Source: Hyperoplus lanceolatus
Lineage: Eukaryota; Chordata; Actinopteri; Uranoscopiformes; Ammodytidae
Direction: 5' to 3'
DNA length: 64,000 bases
Assembly: GCA_026929865.2 (NCBI GenBank)
Contig: CM049396.1
Coordinates: 20,022,001-20,086,000 of the forward strand
The notes under the pieces are model-generated. The model was not told the origin of the DNA, did no database searches, and saw only the letters and a list, made by a program, of their open reading frames with translations. The translations under genes and the position numbers were made by a program. Below are positions 57,801 through 64,000 of the stretch, in pieces (within the stretch, counting starts at the first letter, position 1; the number at the start of each line of letters is the position of its first letter).

Positions 57801-60767
57801 GTCGTTTAGGCTTGTTCCCTTGTATTTTGCCGAACAATCAAAAACAACTCTGAGCTTCCCTGGTTTTTTAGAGTGATACACTCCTTGATGAGGAATATAC
57901 CATATTTCTCCTTCCTTCCCTTCATCAGGTATCTCCTCAGCATCACCCTTTTCAATAACCTCATTCATGAACTGCACATAATGCTCCTTGTACCTTTCGT
58001 CCTTCCGCAGCTTCCTTTCTAGATGACTGAGCCTGACCGTTGCGAGGTGTTTGTTGTCAGGAAGGTAGGGCCTCTCTTTAAAGGGGAGTGGCATCTCGTA
58101 ATGACCTTGACCGTTCTTTCGAATACCTTCTTTTAACAGGTCTAGAAAGAGAATGTCGTCCTGAGACACAGTCTTCCTGTCTTCGCTGAAATCCTTAAAG
58201 TCAGACTCAAGAACTCTAATAGCATCTGCTGGTGTTGCTGGAGGGAGCTCTCTGACAGTCACTCTGTGGCATATATTGGTGATGCTTGGTGAGTTGAGGT
58301 GAGGTGACGAACAGCCAATACTGCTCCATCCTAGATCCGTGCGAACTGCATAAGGTTCATTTTCTCCTCCCAGAATAACCTCTCTTGGTGCCAGTGCCCT
58401 TGAGCAGTTGTAGCCTATTAAAAGGCCAACTTCACATTCCAGCTGCGGTGGAATTTCATCTGCGATTCTGCTGAGATGATTCCAGTTCCTTGCCGTGTTG
58501 CAGGTAGGGATGTGTGTACGATTCACTGGTATACAATCCTGGGTGTAAGCAGGAGGGAGATCAATGACGATCTTTGAGGTGAAACCTCGCACTCTGAGAC
58601 CTGAGACCCTTTCGCTGTGTATTAAAGCATCCTTTCCAATCATTGTTGTTAGCTTCAGTTTTACAGGGAGCGCTTCTGTTTTCAGGGATTGACTAACCTC
58701 TCTGTCAATGAAGACTGTATCACTTTGGGTGTCGAGCAGGGCGTAAACAAGTTTCTCCATGCCTGGGCTGTTGTTAGATGAAACCCATACTGGCACGATC
58801 ATTGCAGTGTTGACAGTTGGCTCATCTGTACCCACGCTGAGTGACATTGTAGTAGCTGCTTCATCAGTGATGACTTGATTTGAGACCATGGCTGGTTTAG
58901 CTTTAGTGTAGCTGTCGTCATGGAGACAGGTTGGGTGTTTCCCTTTACAAGTGTCACATGAGTGTCTGTTACGGCAGTCTCTTGCACTATGACCTGGCTT
59001 TAGGCAACCATAGCAGAGTTTCTTCTCTCTCACGTATTTTCGTCTTTCGTCCAGAGATTTCTTTTTTAACTCAGAACACTGATGTAAGCGATGATTGCTG
59101 TCTTGACAAAGCATACATGGTGGCTTGACGTATACCTTTGGCTGCACTTGACTTTCAGTCTCTGGAACAGTTTGTGTCTTGAAAACGTTGGACTTGGCCT
59201 TCTTTTCTTGGTGAGGACGTTTTTCTGTGGGTAGCTCTGACGAGCGAAGAGCGTTAAAGGACGTGATGGGATTACAAATAACCTCTGCTTCCATTAGCAT
59301 GAAGTCAACAAAAACCTTGAAGTTGGGAAATTCCTGCTTGGCTTTTATGCTTTGAGTGACTTGGCGGTTCCATCGCGTTGATGCCCAGTCAGGTAACTTT
59401 TGAAGCATTTTCTGATTTTCTTCACAGTCATTCAATATATCAAGACCTTTGACGTGAGGCATGGCTTCCTTACATGCTTGCAGAAAATCAGCAAAGGACC
59501 TGAATCCCTCAGCATCCTTTGACTGGACCTTTGGCCAGTTTGCCAGTTTTTGCCTGAAGGCTCTCTGTATGATGAAGGGCTGGCCATACCTGTCGTTGAG
59601 ACGGTTCCATGCATCCTTATAGGCTTCATCGTCACTTCGATAAAATAAGCCCTCAAGTGTGTCTCGAGCTGGCCCTCCCACATACTTTCTCAGGTAATGC
59701 AATTTGTCTGCAGCACAAATGTTCTTTCTGTCAATGAGCGAAATAAATGTAGCTTTCCACTCAATAAACTTTATTGGGTCACCTGTGAATACAGTAGGTT
59801 CTGGCACTGGAAGCCTGTTCAAGGCTATACTGTCTTGGACCGCTTGAGCAAGATAAGACACATCTGTATGTGGAGGTGGTGCTGCATGAAGAACGTTAGT
59901 GGTGGGCTGCTGCATAGGAGCTAAAGACACATATTGCTGTGGAGGAACATGCTGCTGTCTCCCTGTGTTGTGATTCTCAGAGAAGACACTAGCCTCCTGC
60001 TCTGCTCCCTGGTTATAAACCACTAACCTGGCCCGAGCGGCTTTCAGGTCCTTCACTGCCTTTAATCTTTCCAGCTCACGTTCCTGTGCTTCAAGATCTT
60101 TTCTCTGTTGTTGAATCCTTTCCTTTTGTTTTTCCTCCTCCATTAACACTTCATACTCTGCTTCCTTTGCCGCCAGATCTGCTGCAGCGTCTACTCTTTT
60201 GGCTGCTATGACGGAGTTCAAAGAGTGGTGGCTGGATTTATTACTAGAGCGGTGACTTGAACGTGATGCTGTCGATCCATATATGGAGTGTGCATAGTCC
60301 CTGTTAAGCAGCTCATGAAGACGTTGTTTTACTTCGTCACTGTCAAAATCTCCATCTATGCCTGCTATCCTTTCATAAGCTATTTTTATAATGTCCTTTG
60401 TCACTGCCTCACATGCATCGACACGGCTTCTTATCTCACTAGATGGAGTGACGTGGTCTCTGATTTTCACATAAATGCTGGTAACGTCGTCCTTTCCTTT
60501 CCCTAATGTGGCTATGAGGGCTGCAATTTGACCCTCAGAAATGTCTAACTTTAGCTGATCTCTTGCCTTACGTGCCTCAATCTTCCATTGTTCATATAGA
60601 TATATTAACCTTTTCTCTCCTTTTTGCGCCTCTTCCTCCTGAAATGCAAGCATTTTTTCCGTGGGGTTCCTTGCTCGACCAGAGCGGCGAAGTTCACTTG
60701 CCTGCGAGGCATCCGTTGCTTGGTCTGAGTCTCTACTGTCCAAAAGTAAGTTTTCAGATGCTTCCAT
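54888..60767 (-). CDS. BEL/Pao Gag-Pol polyprotein, intact 1959-codon frame
   Basis: One uninterrupted frame. The Gag part is charged and coiled-coil-like to about residue 270, then a DUF1759-type region (about 330-450) and zinc knuckle CYGCLKPGHSARDC near 590. A retropepsin-like site ALLDTQSDTVFID is near 677. The reverse transcriptase has the YVDD box near 1096 (FYVDDGVTS). RNase H follows (HHFSDASTYGYGQCS). Integrase has the HHCC zinc site (HYHG...CVKC, about 1576-1622) and DDE residues near 1649 (CGMDCFG), 1713 (CDQGTNF) and 1762 (GGVWERQ). The domain order PR-RT-RH-IN is that of BEL/Pao elements. All catalytic motifs are present, so it may be functional; I have not tested this. Confidence 0.95.
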   Translation of the reverse strand: MEASENLLLDSRDSDQATDASQASELRRSGRARNPTEKMLAFQEEEAQKGEKRLIYLYEQWKIEARKARDQLKLDISEGQIAALIATLGKGKDDVTSIYVKIRDHVTPSSEIRSRVDACEAVTKDIIKIAYERIAGIDGDFDSDEVKQRLHELLNRDYAHSIYGSTASRSSHRSSNKSSHHSLNSVIAAKRVDAAADLAAKEAEYEVLMEEEKQKERIQQQRKDLEAQERELERLKAVKDLKAARARLVVYNQGAEQEASVFSENHNTGRQQHVPPQQYVSLAPMQQPTTNVLHAAPPPHTDVSYLAQAVQDSIALNRLPVPEPTVFTGDPIKFIEWKATFISLIDRKNICAADKLHYLRKYVGGPARDTLEGLFYRSDDEAYKDAWNRLNDRYGQPFIIQRAFRQKLANWPKVQSKDAEGFRSFADFLQACKEAMPHVKGLDILNDCEENQKMLQKLPDWASTRWNRQVTQSIKAKQEFPNFKVFVDFMLMEAEVICNPITSFNALRSSELPTEKRPHQEKKAKSNVFKTQTVPETESQVQPKVYVKPPCMLCQDSNHRLHQCSELKKKSLDERRKYVREKKLCYGCLKPGHSARDCRNRHSCDTCKGKHPTCLHDDSYTKAKPAMVSNQVITDEAATTMSLSVGTDEPTVNTAMIVPVWVSSNNSPGMEKLVYALLDTQSDTVFIDREVSQSLKTEALPVKLKLTTMIGKDALIHSERVSGLRVRGFTSKIVIDLPPAYTQDCIPVNRTHIPTCNTARNWNHLSRIADEIPPQLECEVGLLIGYNCSRALAPREVILGGENEPYAVRTDLGWSSIGCSSPHLNSPSITNICHRVTVRELPPATPADAIRVLESDFKDFSEDRKTVSQDDILFLDLLKEGIRKNGQGHYEMPLPFKERPYLPDNKHLATVRLSHLERKLRKDERYKEHYVQFMNEVIEKGDAEEIPDEGKEGEIWYIPHQGVYHSKKPGKLRVVFDCSAKYKGTSLNDHLLSGPDLMNSLIGVLIRFRQHSIALMCDIEKMFHQFHMREADRDYLRFLWWKGGNLGTKPQEFRMKVHLFGAASSPGCANYGLKHLAKENESKFPLGAQFIMKDFYVDDGVTSVASEAEAIQLAKEARRLCAEGGLRLHKFVSNNKAVLESIPSSERAIEVKAFDLSFNESKLERALGIHWHIESDTFRFHICLKDQPATRRGILSTVASLYDPLGFVAPFLLVGKRVLQEMCRHGTGWDDPLLSELQSVWERWKSDLENVEKANIPRCYVPADFGQVVRRELHHFSDASTYGYGQCSYLRHVNEDGSVHCALAIGKSRVAPIKVTTIPRLELTAAVVSVAASNTLKEELGLANIDEYFWTDSKVVLGYINNEARRFHTFVSNRIQKIHLSTTPQQWRYVPTDRNPADLASRGSTASELLTSDWFKGPQFLWEKEIPPVADVVTEIPIGDPEVKKVQTLNVQTTVQVSLTDRLSRFSSWYKVTQAVARLRRRVNNDKSTGHSTVQERQDAQCLIVKDLQRQTYPEEIELLRKGSQLQQRNKLSQLDAFLDKDGLLRVGGRLKNSSLPTSQKHPLIIPKDHHMTKLIIAHYHGQVAHQGKGLTINEIRSYGFWIPGINRTVAAYIRQCVKCRKLRRYEEEQRMADLPSERVDPSPPFTYCGMDCFGPFLTKQGRKIHKRYGLLFTCLCCRAVHIEMLDDMSTDAFLNGLRCFISIRGAVRQIRCDQGTNFVGAKNILAEALKQVDENRLTTFLAEKQCDFLMNAPHASHTGGVWERQIRTVRNVLRSTLSLSQSRLDDASLRTFFYEAMAIVNSRPLTVDNLNDPGSPEPLTPNHLLTMKSSQALPPPGNFIREDMYARKRWRHVQYLTEQFWSRWKREYLSNIATRQLWHAPRRNIKVGDIVIEKADDLPRNEWRLARVVKTVTDQDGLVRRVKIRLGDQKIGKEGQRSGKPSVVERPVQKLILLLETD

Positions 60768-60872
60768 TTTGTGAGGAGTTGTTATTTCCTTAGACCATCA
60801 CATCGAGTCCTCCGCAGTCATCGTGGAAATCAATGAGCAATGTGGTAGGACTGATGAGTGGCTAGCTTTTAC

Positions 60873-61207
60873 TGTAGCATCCCCGGCTGAATGATGATCT
60901 GCTCTTGAACTGATGTTTATTATTCCTTTATTTTTAGGTTGTGGTTTTACAAAATAATAAAGCACCGTAAAAGCTAGTGACCTACGGCCAGGTGCTAGAC
61001 TGTTGTAAAGAAAAAAAGGACATCGCCTATTACAATTTTCCGTTTTTCAATGTCAAGTAAACAAAAAACACTCTCAAAACCGTTCATTTCCGTTTCCTGT
61101 AAATAATCCTTCAAAATAAAAGCACTCGCGTATAATGTATACAAAAAGAATACTAAAAAATAAAAGGCTGTAAATCTAAAGTAAATATGACCGTGGGGTC
61201 CGTTACA
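60873..61207 (-). repeat. BEL/Pao 5' LTR
   Basis: 335 bp, the upstream LTR on the minus strand. It carries the promoter of the element, directed antisense to celsr2. Confidence 0.95.
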
Positions 61208-61212
61208 AGCTC

Positions 61213-64000
61213 TGCCAGTGCATATGATATGATAAATAAAAAAAAAAAATTATGCTAAAAGAAAAAGCAATCAAGTGTGCAATTATACATGTGCAAAAAA
61301 TGCAAAATATGCAGCGCAGGCTAAAGTTTAAAATTTCAAATGTCCTCTGTCCTTACTGAAAGGGGAGTCATTATAAAGTGCAATTGCAGTAGGTAAAAAA
61401 GTGCTTTTGTATCTGTTATTTTTGCAGCTTAGCCGCCGTAGCCTCCCACTAAAAACACTCCTCTGTTTACACACAAGACTGTGTAAGGGATGCATGTTAT
61501 TGTCCATAATGTTCAGCAGCTTCTGTACCATCCTTCTCCCCATCACCACCTCCAGGGGCTCCACAGCAGTACCCAGCACAGAGCCAGCCCTCCTGATCAG
61601 CTTGTTGAGCTTTTTAGAGTCACAAGCCCTGATGCCGCTGCCCCAGGAGATGGCCGCAAAGAAAATGGCACTTGCCACAACAGACTGATAAAACATGGCC
61701 AACATTTTGTTACACACATTAAAAGACCTAAGCTTCCTCAAAAAGTAGAGTCTACTCTGGCCCTTTTTGTAGACAGCCTCTGTGTGTTGCTTCCAGTCCA
61801 GTTTATTGTTCATGTGAACCCCCAAGTATTTATAGGACTCCACCACCTGCACCTTATCCCCAAGGATAGAGATGGTGCTTAGCTCAGGACTGGCCCTCCT
61901 AAAGTCCACCACCATTTCCTTGGTCTTTGTGACATTTAAAACCAGGTTGTTCTTCCCACTCCATGCAACAAAGTTATCCACCAGCTGCCTGTATTCTGTC
62001 TCCTCTCCACCACTGATACACCCCACAACCGCAGTGTCGTCTGAGAACTTCTGTAAGTGACAAGCCTCAGAGTTGTACTGGAAGTCTGAGGTGTATAGTT
62101 TGAAGAGGAAAGGAGACAGCACAGTCCCCTGCGGCGCTCCTATGTCACTGACTGCCCGCTCAGACACAGACCTCCCCAGCCTCACAAACTGTGGTCTGTC
62201 AGTCAGGTAATCCATGATCTATGATGTTGTTGTAGTGTCTACCTGCATCAGCTCCAGCTTCTCACGTAGCAGTACTGGCTGTATGGTGTTAAACGCACTT
62301 GAAAAATCAAAAAACATAATCCTTACAGTGCTACCAGACTTGTCTAGGTGAGAGTGGGCTCTGTGGAGTAGGTATATGATGGCGTCCTCAACCCCCACCT
62401 TTGGGCAGTATGCAAACTGCAGTGGGTCCAGATAGCTGGTCACCTGTGGTCTAAGGTGGACCAAGACCAGCCTCTCAAGTACCTTCATAATGTGCGATGT
62501 TAGGGCAATTGGTCTGTAGTCGTTGAGGGCAGAGGGCGAGGGTTTCTTGGGGACCGGAACAAGGCAGGATGTTTTCCACAGCACAGGCACCCTCCTCTGG
62601 CTAAGGCTGAGGTTGAAAAGATGCTGTAGAATGCCACATAGCTGATCTGCGCAGGCTTTCAGGACCCAGGGGCTGATGCCATCTGGATCTGCTGCCTTGT
62701 TCTTGCCAAGTCTCTCGAGCTGCATTTTCACCTCACTACTGGAGACAGACAGACAGGCTAGAGAAGTGTGGGGTAGGGGTGGGGCACGGTGGGGGTCCGA
62801 GCATGTTGGGGGGACAGTGGGTGCCGTCCAGGTAACTTGCTGGGAGGGGGGGCTGTGTGAGGGGGGAGGATATAGGGTCTGTGTGGCTGTCAGGGGCCGG
62901 GGAGGTAGCCAAAGGCGTCGTGCTGAACCTATTGAAGAACACGTTCAGCTCATTGGCCCTTTCCTGAGTACCTTCTGCCTGATTTCCTTTCACCTTGAAG
63001 CCGGTTATGGTTTTCATACCTTGCCACACATCCCTAATGTTGTTATGTTGGAGCTTGCTCTCCAGCTTCCTCCTGTATGCCTCCTTGTTCTCTCTCAGCC
63101 TCACTCTCAACTCCCTCTGTACGCTCTTCAGCAACTTACTGTCACCGTCCCTGAATGCCTTCTTCTTTTTATTTACAGACATTTTAAATCACTGGTGATC
63201 CAGGGTTTATTATTTGCAAAGCACCTCACCTCCCTAGTAGGTACCACATTATTAACACAGAAGGAGATGTAATCAGTTATGCAGTCTGTCATGGAGTCAA
63301 TGTTATCCCCATGGGGTTCACAGAGCACATCCCAGTCTGTAGCCTCAAAACACCCCTGAAGGATCTCATTGGATTCCTGAGACCAGCTCCTGACTGTTCT
63401 TGTGGTTACCGGTTGCCGCTGAACAATGGGTGTGTAGGTTGGACTAAGCAGAACCAGGTTATGGTCTGACCTGCCAAGGGGAGGGAGGGCTGTGGACCTG
63501 TATGCATCCTGTATGTTTGCATACAGTAAATCCAGTGTTTTATTGTCTCTGGTAGGACACATGACAAATTGGTGAAAAGTTGGGAGGGTTGTAGAGAGAG
63601 AGGCATGATTAAAATCCCCAGAGATTGCAACGAAGGCATTTGGATGATGTGTGAGTATTTTAGCTGTGACTGAGTTGATGACGTCACATGCTATGTTGGC
63701 ATCAGCTGACGGCGGGATGTAAACAACAATGGCGACAGCACAGGTAAATTCCCTCGGGAGATAATATGGACGCAGACTAACAGCCAACAGTTCGATGTTA
63801 GTGGTGCAGATGCGCTCCTTTACATTAATGTGAGAAGGATGACACCATCGGTTATTCACAAGCAGAGCAAGCCCCCCTCCTCTCTTCTTACCGCTCAGCC
63901 TGTGATCCCGGTCAGCCCGCACCGTCATAAATCCATTCATTGTGGTGTTTGCGTCCGGAATATTCTCCTGCATCCATGTCTCAGTAAAACACATTAAACT
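61213..64000 (-). mobile_element. Antisense LINE (CR1/L2/Rex1-like), 5' part beyond the window
   Basis: Contains the end of an apurinic endonuclease domain, a reverse transcriptase and a C-terminal tail on the minus strand. Its 3' UTR is interrupted at 61212/61208 by the BEL/Pao element and continues at 54374. The clade is judged by eye; Rex1, CR1 and L2 are all possible. Confidence 0.85.
61328..64000 (-). pseudogene. LINE ORF2: endonuclease and reverse transcriptase, broken and partial
   Basis: The endonuclease part (63994-63173) has CFTETW, GGGLALLVNNRW, VAISGDFNH and GRSDHN motifs. The frame then shifts near 63175-63185. A second shift near 62736-62750 follows a TGTC repeat. The RT part (62731-61328) has NKAADPDGISPWVLKACADQ, FFDFSSAFNTIQP and QKFSDDTAVV (the catalytic DD). 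An in-frame TAG at 62219-62221 replaces what is normally Trp before IMDYLTDRPQFVRLG. Two frameshifts and one stop make this copy dead. The start lies outside the window. Confidence 0.85.

Larger units (their letters stand above)
54375..61207 (-). mobile_element. BEL/Pao LTR retrotransposon, apparently complete
   Basis: Two 335-bp LTRs (54375-54709 and 60873-61207) begin TGTAACG and end CTACA on the minus strand and look identical where I compared them. The 5-bp duplication AGCTC flanks the insertion (54370-54374 and 61208-61212). One long gag-pol frame lies between, with no env-like frame. A purine-rich tract (minus strand tttggtgggag, 54710-54720) abuts the 3' LTR as a polypurine tract should. 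Equal LTRs and an open frame mean a recent insertion. Confidence 0.95.
53767..64000 (+). other. celsr2: celsr2 intron 2 (continues past the window)
   Basis: Begins with gtgaga. The first 395 bp hold nothing recognisable. The rest is an antisense LINE (54162-54374 and 61213-64000) split by a BEL/Pao element (54375-61207). No further celsr2 exon is visible, so the acceptor lies outside. Confidence 0.85.

Noticed and set aside
58715-58750. DTQS instead of DTGS/DSGS at the BEL protease site, considered as a lost active site
   Set aside because: As far as I recall, this variant is common in fish BEL/Pao elements, so it is not evidence of inactivation.

Overview
This is eukaryotic, almost certainly teleost fish, DNA. 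It has spliced vertebrate genes with GT-AG introns, many long (CA)n/(GT)n/(TC)n microsatellites, and a fish-type set of mobile elements (Tc1-like, hAT-like, DIRS, BEL/Pao and CR1/L2/Rex1-like LINE). No bacterial genes, operons, CRISPR arrays, rRNA or tRNA genes were recognised.

Two host genes lie on the + strand. The first is capzb, the beta subunit of the F-actin capping protein CapZ. Its coding exons run from 3171 to 19293, and two alternative last exons encode beta1-like (274 aa) and beta2-like (272 aa) C-termini. A poly(A) signal lies near 20363. About 3.1 kb downstream starts celsr2, a Flamingo-type adhesion GPCR of planar cell polarity. It has one very large first coding exon (23523-27063: signal peptide and nearly nine cadherin repeats), a 26-kb first intron, and a second exon (53050-53766). 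The rest of the gene lies beyond the window.

Much of the remaining sequence is mobile DNA in the introns. About 86% of capzb intron 7 is three transposon blocks: a palindromic Tc1-like element carrying a nested element with 5-bp target duplications, an 8-bp-TSD hAT-like element inserted across its end, and a third element with 5-bp duplications. A degenerate Tc1 element and a 92-bp MITE lie between the genes. celsr2 intron 1 holds a fold-back Tc1-like element, a second Tc1-like pseudogene copy, and an 8.1-kb composite with hAT-like ends. The composite contains a smaller nested element, inverted arms built from ~175-bp tandem repeats, a broken DIRS-type tyrosine-recombinase retrotransposon and a (ATCT)n tail insertion. 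celsr2 intron 2 contains an antisense LINE whose 3' region is split by an apparently intact BEL/Pao retrotransposon with equal-length LTRs and a 1959-codon open frame.

I found no new host gene system. The most unusual material is structural: nested insertions whose order and empty sites can be read from target duplications, palindromic elements, and a composite made from at least four kinds of mobile DNA. Protein calls rest on recognising families by eye. All repeat boundaries were read by hand and need alignment.
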